From: Segatella hominis
Lineage (GTDB): Bacteria; Bacteroidota; Bacteroidia; Bacteroidales; Bacteroidaceae
DNA length: 64,000 nucleotides
NCBI RefSeq assembly: GCF_019249725.2
Contig: NZ_CP137559.1
Span: forward strand, 2,855,001 to 2,919,000
Reading direction: 5' to 3'
Position numbers and translations under genes: made by a program. The notes under the pieces are model-generated. The model saw only the letters and a list, made by a program, of their open reading frames with translations. It was not told the origin of the DNA and ran no database searches. How positions within the stretch are numbered: the first letter of the stretch is position 1; the number at the start of each line of letters is the position of its first letter. Below, one piece after another: positions 57,342 through 64,000 of this stretch.

Positions 57342-58310
57342 ATGGACTTAAAAGGAATCTATACTGCAAATGCCAACCGATACACAGACTCGGAGGCACT
57401 CTATAAAAGATGTGGCAAGAGCGGAGTTCTCTTACCAAAAATAAGTCTTGGTTTCTGGCATAACTTCGGAGGAGTAGATCCTTACGAGCGCAGCAGGGCC
57501 ATTACTCATTATGCTTTCGATCATGGCATTACCCACTTCGACCTGGCCAACAACTATGGTCCTCCTTATGGTAGTGCCGAAGAAACGATGGGCAGACTCA
57601 TGCAAGATGATTTCCGTCCATATCGTGATGAACTTTTCATTGCCACCAAGGCAGGATATGATATGTGGGAAGGTCCTTATGGCAACTGGGGTTCTCGTAA
57701 GTATCTGATGACAAGCCTCGACCAGAGTCTCAAGCGCATGAACCTCGACTATGTAGATCTTTTCTACAGTCATCGCTACGACCCTAACACACCGCTCGAA
57801 GAAACACTTCAGGCGATGGTAGATATCGTGAAGCAAGGCAAGGCGCTCTATCTCGGCATCAGCCGATGGCCACTGGAAGCCCTGAAGTTCGCAGACAAAT
57901 ATCTCAAGGAGCGCGACTGTCCACTGCTCATCTTCCAGGACAGACTCAACATGCTCGACCGTGCACCGCAGGAGAATGGAACCCTCGACTATTGCCACGA
58001 GAATGGCATCGGTTTCATCTCCTTCTCACCTTTAGCACAAGGTCTCCTCACCGACCGCTATCTCAACGGCATCCCATCGGATAGCCGTATGGCAAAGGAG
58101 CATTTCCTGAAGCACAGCGCCCTGACACCGGAGTTGCTGGAGCAGCTGAAGCAATGGAATCAGGAAGCTGGCGAACGAGGCGAGACCCTTGCCGAGATGG
58201 CGCTAGCCTGGATATTGCAGCAGAAAGGCGTTACCAGCGTATTGGTAGGTGCCAGCTCAACAGCCCAGCTGGAAAAGAACATGAAGTGTGTTCATGCCAA
58301 GGCTTTTTAA
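57342..58310 (+). CDS. aldo/keto reductase, YghZ-like
   Basis: The 322-residue NADPH-dependent oxidoreductase has a TIM barrel with FDLANNYGPPYGSAEETMG (catalytic Asp and Tyr), ELFIATKAGYDMWEGPYG (catalytic Lys), LFYSHRYDP (His) and GISRWPLE. The GPPYGSAEE and WEGPYG stretches are typical of the YghZ/L-glyceraldehyde-3-phosphate reductase and Kv-beta-like branch. The start at 57342 follows from the promoter. It has its own promoter, so its membership in the glycan locus is uncertain; it could reduce sugar aldehydes or methylglyoxal. Confidence 0.9.
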   Translation: MDLKGIYTANANRYTDSEALYKRCGKSGVLLPKISLGFWHNFGGVDPYERSRAITHYAFDHGITHFDLANNYGPPYGSAEETMGRLMQDDFRPYRDELFIATKAGYDMWEGPYGNWGSRKYLMTSLDQSLKRMNLDYVDLFYSHRYDPNTPLEETLQAMVDIVKQGKALYLGISRWPLEALKFADKYLKERDCPLLIFQDRLNMLDRAPQENGTLDYCHENGIGFISFSPLAQGLLTDRYLNGIPSDSRMAKEHFLKHSALTPELLEQLKQWNQEAGERGETLAEMALAWILQQKGVTSVLVGASSTAQLEKNMKCVHAKAF

Positions 58311-58328
58311 TTCAGTGGCTAAAAAAAT

Positions 58329-58358
58329 CTGCCCTTCAGCTTCACAGCTGAAGGGCAG
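58329..58358 (-). terminator. terminator, minus-strand orientation
   Basis: Stem CTGCCCTTCAGCT / AGCTGAAGGGCAG, 4-nt loop; minus strand is followed by ATTTTTTT. It ends minus-strand transcription from the VapE-like gene or the small ORF before it. Confidence 0.8.
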
Positions 58359-58369
58359 ACAATCGGCGC

Positions 58370-58615
58370 TTACTTCTCTACCAGCACATTCTGGTCCTCA
58401 TAACTGTCGAACCCCAGACTGATGTCGGCACCTCTTTTCTTGAAAACCTCCAGAAGAGCTTCCTGCATCTCAGGGTCGAGGAGGAACTCGCCATTCTTTG
58501 CCTTGTAGAAACGGCACTGGCTGAAGGGGGTATATCGCCATTCGGAATATGCTCTCCGACTGCAGAAAACGTGGTTTTGCCCGTGAAAAACCTTACTCTC
58601 GATTTTACCCTTCAC
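58370..58615 (-). CDS. small ORF of uncertain reality (81 codons, GTG start)
   Basis: The ORF begins with GTG inside a GGTGAAG heptad run and ends just before a terminator. The last 40 residues look protein-like (NGEFLLDPEMQEALLEVFKK, then RGADISLGFDSYEDQ). The N-terminal part is basic with several aromatic residues. No family recognised. It may be a real small gene co-transcribed with the VapE-like gene or the 3' piece of a lost one. Confidence 0.4.
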   Translation of the reverse strand: MKGKIESKVFHGQNHVFCSRRAYSEWRYTPFSQCRFYKAKNGEFLLDPEMQEALLEVFKKRGADISLGFDSYEDQNVLVEK

Positions 58616-58703
58616 CCTTCACCTTTTCGCCGGAAACCCCGATAAACACTGGGGTTGTGAGAGGTGAAGGGTTGGCGCAACCCTTCACCCACCCTTCACC
58701 TTT
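58601..58703 (+). repeat. GGTGAAG-heptad repeat element, copy A
   Basis: GATTTTACCCTTCACCC, then TTCGCC, GATAAACACTGGGG, an inverted repeat GGTGAAGGGTTG / CAACCCTTCACC (58663-58689) and CCACCCTTCACC. It lies immediately 3' of the VapE-like gene. Copies B (3323-3428, inverted) and C (2970-3080) lie near the rRNA operon. Confidence 0.75.
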
Positions 58704-58733
58704 TCGAGAAAAACGGCTCCAGGAGAATACTTC

Positions 58734-59984
58734 TCAGGCAGATAGAGCAAAAAGCTGATAGGCCTGCCCGTGTTTGGTGTGCTTGCTTTTGCATCCCATA
58801 AACTTGAGGGTTTGACCTATTTTTACCTTGGTGCTCATATTTCCCACCAGCATAGGATACTGCAGATGAAGCACATCGAATACCTCGGAGCTTACCATCC
58901 ATTTACCCTCTTCTTTCTCTTCAGGCATTCGAAAACAGTAGTTGATCATGGGCTCCAGATCATCTACCTTGAAAAAAGGAAGGTTGCACTCCTGAATGCG
59001 TGCCACCTCATCATTGGTGAACCAATAGGGGGTCTTCTTATCACGAAGCTCATACACCATTTGTGCATAGAGCTGGTCATAATTGATGGCTGAATTATTG
59101 TCAATAAACTCCCCGTCGGGAACCCGAAGACAGAGGTAGCGGCGACTTCCCGTCGGGTCGCAGAGCGGATGCTCATCATTGGTGGTTGCCAGAAATGAGG
59201 CGTATCTTCTGCGGTCTGCCTGACTCTTGCCGAAGATAGGACGACCATTCACCTTTACCTTCGAGAGGGTCTGCTTCAACTTGCCCTGCTGGGCAACGGT
59301 GATGTTGGCAAGCTCATCGACATTCACTATGAGATTGTGGGTGAGAGCCATTTCTGAATCAAACTTGTTGCCGAAGTTGATGTGGTCGAGGAAATACTGT
59401 CGAAGTTCCTCAGGCAGCATATCCATCTGCAGCCAATGGGCTACTGCCGAACGGAACCAGGTGGCGCACCAGGCAAGCTGTTCGCTGGTCAATCCCGGTA
59501 TTCTGCCGAAAAGAGCAGCCACATGGTTCTTGCCATCCCATTTCGGCAACTTATTCATGTATTCCTGGATAGGGTCGAAGACGAGAACGGCATCCGACTT
59601 GATGTACTCCTCGATGTCCTGTCTTGGCGACTTTTGCTCGCCAATTCCCAATTTCTTGGCGCGGCGTACGATGGAGTTGAAAGCCTCGGCTGTAAGAATC
59701 TTCCAGTTCTTCTCCTCAGGGTTCTCCTCCTTCAGAGTCACTTCTTTCTTCTCCAACTCCTTCTTCTCGGAAATCTCCTTTATTTCGGAATTCTCCTTCG
59801 CCTCGGAATTTTCCGGTTCCTCTTCTTCCAGTTCCTTTACTGGTTTGATGCAGATGAACTCGGTCTTTCCGTTCAAAACATTTCTCCGGAAGAGATAAGA
59901 CTCCTCCAGAAAGCTCTCTACCTGGTAAATTGCCAGCTGATTACCTGTCATCATAGATGACTTAAAATTTCTTTTTTCTTCCAT
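58734..59984 (-). CDS. VapE/D5-like protein lacking the P-loop
   Basis: The 416-residue protein has an N-terminal third that is a Glu/Lys-rich linker (EEEEPENSEAKENSE region, about 50-95). The rest resembles the phage/island VapE-like (VirE, D5-type) helicase family: WFRSAVAHWLQ, then LPEELRQYFLDHINFGNKFD, LIVNVDELANI, LKQTLSKVKVNGRPIFGKSQ, FLATTNDEHPLCDPTGSRRY. In homologs known to me, about 25-30 residues carrying Walker A (G-x-x-G-x-GK-S/T) stand between the tryptophan-rich helix and LPxELRxY. Here residue 189 (Met) runs straight into LPEELR, so the P-loop is missing in frame. The protein probably has no ATPase activity. Flanked on both sides by GGTGAAG heptads. Confidence 0.8.
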   Translation of the reverse strand: MEEKRNFKSSMMTGNQLAIYQVESFLEESYLFRRNVLNGKTEFICIKPVKELEEEEPENSEAKENSEIKEISEKKELEKKEVTLKEENPEEKNWKILTAEAFNSIVRRAKKLGIGEQKSPRQDIEEYIKSDAVLVFDPIQEYMNKLPKWDGKNHVAALFGRIPGLTSEQLAWCATWFRSAVAHWLQMDMLPEELRQYFLDHINFGNKFDSEMALTHNLIVNVDELANITVAQQGKLKQTLSKVKVNGRPIFGKSQADRRRYASFLATTNDEHPLCDPTGSRRYLCLRVPDGEFIDNNSAINYDQLYAQMVYELRDKKTPYWFTNDEVARIQECNLPFFKVDDLEPMINYCFRMPEEKEEGKWMVSSEVFDVLHLQYPMLVGNMSTKVKIGQTLKFMGCKSKHTKHGQAYQLFALSA

Positions 59985-60119
59985 AATTCATGGCTTTTAA
60001 AATTATTAATAATGATGTGATTCGCCCTCAAAAAAGATGGGGGTGAAGGGTGTTTTTGAAAGTAGCTTTCTATCCACCCGCAGCCTGAAACTTCCATCCA
60101 GTCTTCTCAACTCCGGGTG

Positions 60120-60151
60120 CAAAGATAATCAATAGGAAAGGCGTTTTCCAA
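60120..60151 (-). promoter_or_regulatory. promoter of the VapE-like gene
   Basis: Minus strand -33 TTGG (60148-60151), 20-bp spacer, -7 TATCTTTG (60120-60127). Confidence 0.65.
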
Positions 60152-60263
60152 GTTTTCCCGTCTGTCGCACGCCCTTTCCGTTCCATTTGGGAAAAAATCA
60201 GAGGGGTTGTGGGAAAAGGCGTGGGAAAATCGGGCAGAGTTCTTCAGTTTTATGGAAAAACAT

Positions 60264-60295
60264 TTGGTGATAATGATAGAAAAACGTAAATTTGC
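60264..60295 (+). promoter_or_regulatory. promoter of the unknown gene at 60348
   Basis: -33 TTTG (60264-60267), 20-bp spacer, -7 TAAATTTG (60288-60295). Confidence 0.65.
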
Positions 60296-60347
60296 AGACT
60301 GATAACGGAACTTCGTTTCGCAAACTATTCACTATAAAACAAGAAAT

Positions 60348-61748
60348 ATGCTTCAGACTCAGCAAAACAGACAAGTCCCCGCATTCAGCTACGAGGTTTT
60401 CGATCGTCAACTCGACAATTTTGCAATGATGCTCAAGGTGTTGATGGACGGATGGGAAGATTACAGCTCTCAGGAGATGACCTTCGACATCCACTCCCTA
60501 TGTACCAAGGCTTCCCGACTCTGCTATCTGGCAGATCAGGACCTCGCCTTGCAGCATACCGATGTTTCCCATCATCGCAAGGAGCAGAACGAAACGTATT
60601 TTACCTCCTTCGAACTCATCATCACCACCCAGTTTACCAAATTCATGAAAAAAGTCCTTGCCTAGGTCAAGGCTGGCAAGAAAGTAGAAGGACACTCTTC
60701 CCCAATGTTCTCCTCAGAAATCAGTACGCTCCTGCCTAAGTTGCAGGACCTGCTGCTGATGGATGGCATGAGCAGGGAATCGATACAGATAATGGTGGGA
60801 GATATTCTGAATACGGAGAAGCTGATTCAGAAAAATCATAAAATTACGAAGTTTCCAGGGGTGAGATACGAGGAACGTCTGTGGTATCTCATCCGTCTCT
60901 ATTGCCTCGCCAGCTATCTGGTGCTGCATTTCCGCAGAGTTTGCCACGTTACCAGTTCAGAAATGCCACCCGAGGAAGCGGCACGATTAACGGAATGGGC
61001 TGTGCAGAAATACATCTCGGAAAAGGAAAGCAGCGAAAAGCTGGAACTGTATTTCTCCAATCTGCAGTATGACAACGATGGAAAACCGCTCAACGTGAAC
61101 CAATGGCTCCAGGCAAGAAGGGAGTTGAAGCATCTGGTGTCCCAGAATCTGCTCCTGCTGTTTCTCAAGAGTGCAGATGACGTGAGCCAGTTGGGTGCTT
61201 CGCTGATAAAAGTGAATTTCTCGAATGATGAATTCATGATGCTCGTGGATGCTGTGGCGAAATACCAGCTCATCACGGAGCATATCCGTGCCATAGAATT
61301 TCCGGAGGAATTCGAGCAAGACCTCCATAATGAGGTGTTCTATCTTACGGTGAATGGCCGTTCGGTGGATCTGGAGGAATTGAAGAAATCCATCTCCAAG
61401 ATGGTGAATCTGGTTTCCAGGAAAAACCACTGGTTCTGCGTATGGAGCGTGCTGAAGCATCTCAACCTGATCAAGCATGAGAGCACCTTCGCCACCTTTG
61501 CCCATCAGATGATGAGTGACGACTGGTTTGGCAACATCGATCCTCGTCTCCACTTTACGGGAGATAATCTAAGCGATTATTCCCGCTACTTCAATGAATA
61601 TGATTATACCGAATGGAGCGAGGAGATGTTTCTGGAGAAGAAGGAGCTGTATGGGATGACGAAGTGGTCGCCTAAGCTCTATCAGAATTTCTCCTCGCTC
61701 TGTGCCAGGATGATGCAGGCCATCTGGGGCTACAGTTTCTTCGGCTAG
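60348..61748 (+). pseudogene. unknown cytoplasmic protein gene interrupted by an in-frame TAG
   Basis: The ORF from ATG 60348 runs 105 codons to TAG at 60663-60665. The same frame then continues without another stop to 61748 (VKAGKKVEGHSSPMFSSEIS onward), giving a 466-codon gene with one amber codon. A separate restart at ATG 60705 is possible (347 residues). No signal peptide or membrane span is seen; the protein is helical, with segments such as RYEERLWYLIRLYCLASYLV and NQWLQARRELKHLVSQNLLL. Family unknown. CAG to TAG (one transition) would explain the stop. A promoter (60264) and terminator palindrome (61818) frame it as one gene. Confidence 0.7.
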
Positions 61749-61817
61749 CCCCCATTGATACAGGTTGATGGCAGCAAGAAAAACACATTTAAATGCCTGA
61801 TTTACAAAATAATATTA

Positions 61818-61864
61818 AAAGTTCACAAGTTTGTGGTCCACAAATTTATGAACTTTGTTTTTTT
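61818..61864 (+). terminator. 39-bp palindrome followed by a T-run
   Basis: AAAGTTCACAAGTTTGTGG pairs with CCACAAATTTATGAACTTT (few mismatches), followed by GTTTTTTTG. It fits a terminator for the plus-strand gene. Directly behind is TATCTTTG (61868-61875), an orphan -7-like box without a plus-strand gene. Confidence 0.6.
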
Positions 61865-61897
61865 GCTTATCTTTGCATCCGTAATCAAGTAAAAAGA

Positions 61898-63040
61898 TTA
61901 TCTCATATTTGTAAATACATTTTTACTTTCAAAGAGTTCTAGAACTTTCTTTTCCAATGGAGTTTTTCTAACTTCATTATGCTGTTTCCAAAAATTAGAA
62001 TCATATTTCATTGAAGATATAATTTCTTTCAAATTATAATTGTACTTAATCCGTTTTTTACGCTCTATTTTTTTTTCACCAACATTATAAATTAAAGCTT
62101 TTATCACTATATCCTTTCCCAAATGTCTATAATTCCCACTCAATTCTTCAGATTCGATTTCTGTAAATCCTCTTCTATTGGTGTATACTGTATTTATCGA
62201 TAATGTCAATGGAATTTTTCTTTTTCCATAAGACAATGTTGAATTACGTAGATGACCTTCATATCTCAGTATACGATAATCTACACCATCTATAAACAGT
62301 TTTCCTTCTATAATAACTTTTTTAACATTTCTTTTAGCTTTAAATGTTATGACATAAATATTACTATTCGCACCTGATAAAATAGTATAATCGATATTAT
62401 AATATTTCTTATACTCTCTTGTTAAAAAAGGAATAGGCATATTCTTCGTTATTTTACGTGCCAAAAGCCCCAATTGCACCAAAGAAAAGAAATTAGTACA
62501 GTATGACAAATCGCCGTCTTTACCTGTTTTCAATGTAGCATAACGTCCTGTTATCAAAGATAATTTTCTTAAAGAAATTTCCGATTTTGCATTAAAGAAT
62601 GTTTCAATATATTCATTACATGTTCTGTCATTCAATGTGACCTGCCTATAAATAAAGTCTGACTCTTTATTTTTATAAGATTTTGCCTCTAAAAGCAATT
62701 GGTCCATAGCCCTCTTTATTATTACATCTATTGGGTACGCCGTCACTTCATGCAATTTTACGACATATGGTTTCATTTTTATTGTACCATTTAAACGAGA
62801 TAATGGTATAATTAGTTCATGATAACCGACATAACTTATCTTTGCAACTCCTTTCAAATTAGTATCTAAAGTAAAGGCACCATCTGCATTAGTCACCGTT
62901 CTACAATCTTGACTAACAAAAACTGTAGCAAAAGGTAAACATGCATTTGTTTCTTCATCAACAACATATCCTTGATAACATTGAGGATAAATGTGCAAAG
63001 AAGAAAACAGCAATACAAAAAATAACAAATATTTTCCCAT
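61898..63040 (-). CDS. secreted protein with carboxypeptidase-regulatory-like domain (unknown function)
   Basis: About 380 residues from ATG 63040; the in-frame GTG at 63064 is less likely. A signal peptide (MGKYLLFFVLLFSSLHIYPQ) is followed by a carboxypeptidase-D regulatory-like domain (YQGYVVDEETNACLPFATVF, ADGAFTLDT, AKISYVGYHEL; about 22-95) and a beta-rich region of about 280 residues without a recognised name (FIDGVDYRILRYEGHLRNST). It resembles Bacteroidales DUF5686-like proteins without their barrel. AT-rich. Divergent from the third TPR regulator, which may control it. Confidence 0.7.
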   Translation of the reverse strand: MGKYLLFFVLLFSSLHIYPQCYQGYVVDEETNACLPFATVFVSQDCRTVTNADGAFTLDTNLKGVAKISYVGYHELIIPLSRLNGTIKMKPYVVKLHEVTAYPIDVIIKRAMDQLLLEAKSYKNKESDFIYRQVTLNDRTCNEYIETFFNAKSEISLRKLSLITGRYATLKTGKDGDLSYCTNFFSLVQLGLLARKITKNMPIPFLTREYKKYYNIDYTILSGANSNIYVITFKAKRNVKKVIIEGKLFIDGVDYRILRYEGHLRNSTLSYGKRKIPLTLSINTVYTNRRGFTEIESEELSGNYRHLGKDIVIKALIYNVGEKKIERKKRIKYNYNLKEIISSMKYDSNFWKQHNEVRKTPLEKKVLELFESKNVFTNMR

Positions 63041-63207
63041 CTTATTAAGTATTAGCTTGCGCACTTTTATGATATTAAATACGCATCATAATCTTTTTTG
63101 AAATTTAATTTTGGCAGCAAAATTAGTGTTTTTTGGCAAAAAGGAAAACCAAAACACTTGACAAAGTGTTGACATCCCCTATTTTAAGCAATAAATTAAT
63201 AAAAGAA

Positions 63208-63239
63208 TTTGCTATTTTACATTTAATTTATTACTTTTG
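63208..63239 (+). promoter_or_regulatory. promoter of TPR regulator 3
   Basis: -33 TTTG (63208-63211), 20-bp spacer, -7 TACTTTTG (63232-63239). The ATG at 63244 lies at or within a few bases of the expected start of transcription, so the mRNA may be nearly leaderless. Confidence 0.7.
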
Positions 63240-63243
63240 CCAC

Positions 63244-64000
63244 ATGAAAAAGATTATTATCATATTTTTCGGACTTATAGTATTCCTCTCTTCATGTACT
63301 AATCATGATAGAAAGATTGAATATTCTACATTAGAAAATAATGTAGAAAAAAATCCCATGGAAACATTAGATAAAATTGACAGCATTCTAAGAATATTAG
63401 AAGATGACAATATATCTGACTATATGCATTTAAGTTTATTAAGATACCAGGCAAAAGACTTATTGGATAAAAACATATCCAAAGAGCAAGACATAAAAAA
63501 AATTAAAGCTATCACTCAATTTTATAAAGAGCAGGAAAATAATCCTAAATTATTAAAATTGTCACTATATTATTGTGGCAGGATTTACTCTGAGCAACAC
63601 GATGCTCCATCTGCTTTAGATTATTATGAGCAAGCGGTAAATATTAATAACAAGAATCTTGCATTTGACTCTAAAATTTATAGTCAAATCGGTTATTTAT
63701 TTTACTTTCAAAACTTAAATAAAGAAGCTTTCCAAAACTTTACTTTTGCCTACACTTTAGCAAAAGAAGCTAAAGATACTATGAAAATAGTAAACGCAAT
63801 GAAAGACATTGCATCTGTAGAAATAGCTAACAACAACTATAATAATGCCATAAAAACGCTGGCAAAAGCTTTGAATATAGCAAAATCCACGACCTTATGC
63901 ACTCAAAGACGCATCAACAGTATTACATCATATTTGGCCATGGCTCTCAATCAAAATGGAGAATATACTAAAGCTAAAAAAATTATCGAGCCAGTACTTA
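63244..64000 (+). CDS. TPR lipoprotein, probable membrane-bound regulator 3 (truncated by window edge)
   Basis: The first 252 residues are present and open to the window end. A lipoprotein signal (MKKIIIIFFGLIVFLSSC, Cys-18) is followed by helical repeats typical of TPRs (LYYCGRIYSEQHDAPSALDY, YSQIGYLFYFQNLNKEAFQN, IKTLAKALNIAKS). This matches the N-terminal layout of regulators 1 and 2; the transmembrane helix and HTH expected further on lie outside the window. Very AT-rich. It faces away from the secreted protein gene at 61898. Confidence 0.8.
   Translation, partial: MKKIIIIFFGLIVFLSSCTNHDRKIEYSTLENNVEKNPMETLDKIDSILRILEDDNISDYMHLSLLRYQAKDLLDKNISKEQDIKKIKAITQFYKEQENNPKLLKLSLYYCGRIYSEQHDAPSALDYYEQAVNINNKNLAFDSKIYSQIGYLFYFQNLNKEAFQNFTFAYTLAKEAKDTMKIVNAMKDIASVEIANNNYNNAIKTLAKALNIAKSTTLCTQRRINSITSYLAMALNQNGEYTKAKKIIEPVL

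Larger units (their letters stand above)
59985..60347. other. divergent intergenic region
   Basis: Holds promoters for both flanking genes, a single GGTGAAGGGT heptad word (60051-60060) and no credible ORF. Confidence 0.6.

Noticed and set aside
58734..59984. VapE-like gene taken as an active helicase or primase.
   Set aside because: The Walker A segment is absent, so only family membership is claimed.

Overview
The window comes from a chromosome of the Bacteroidales, most likely a gut Prevotella/Segatella (Prevotellaceae). Reasons: promoters with the Bacteroidota signature (TTTG, 19-21 bp, TAnnTTTG) stand in front of many genes, Shine-Dalgarno sequences are rare, and there is a SusC/SusD pair, Ser-type sulfatases with a maturase, and GLPGLI and NagC/ROK family proteins. 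The species is an inference from family content and 16S appearance; no search was run.

Layout. 1-2800: start of a 23S gene, a spacer without intact tRNAs, a complete 16S gene and the rRNA promoter, all on the minus strand. 2800-4000: a long intergenic region full of short repeats. 4010-9263: sugar isomerase of the fucose isomerase family, GH36 alpha-galactosidase, hemolysin III-like membrane protein. 9383-16122: two transport blocks, an ABC transporter with a YtrA-like GntR regulator, then a MacB-like ATPase, two FtsX-type permeases and a periplasmic adaptor. 16123-29648: an accessory region made of three modules, each ending in another copy of the 3' end of that adaptor gene. The modules carry membrane-bound TPR-HTH regulators, secreted small proteins, a C11 (clostripain) peptidase with a lipoprotein partner, GLPGLI proteins, an outer-membrane barrel and an AAA ATPase; several copies are decayed. 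29700-36501: rubredoxin, superoxide reductase, a secreted repeat protein, ychF, lgt, mutS. 36690-58310: a metallophosphoesterase, then a glycan-use locus: GH2 beta-galactosidase and GH20 hexosaminidase (minus), divergent from a ROK regulator, GH29 fucosidase, SusC, SusD, two sulfatases, the sulfatase-maturing radical SAM enzyme, and (own promoter) an aldo/keto reductase. 58370-61750: a VapE/D5-like protein lacking its P-loop and an unknown gene with an in-frame amber stop. 61898-64000: a carboxypeptidase-regulatory-domain protein, and the start of a third TPR regulator running off the window.

How it fits together. The glycan locus looks built for sulfated, fucosylated, galactose- and HexNAc-containing host glycans such as mucin; the fucose-isomerase-family enzyme and alpha-galactosidase upstream could process released sugars. 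The accessory region is the most unusual part. TPR-HTH regulators sit next to promoters of secreted-protein operons that share a paired GGTAAAA box with 11-bp spacing, and the modules appear to have accumulated one after another at the 3' end of an exporter adaptor gene. A second pattern is the set of intergenic arrays whose words differ from place to place but whose period is constantly 22-23 bp.
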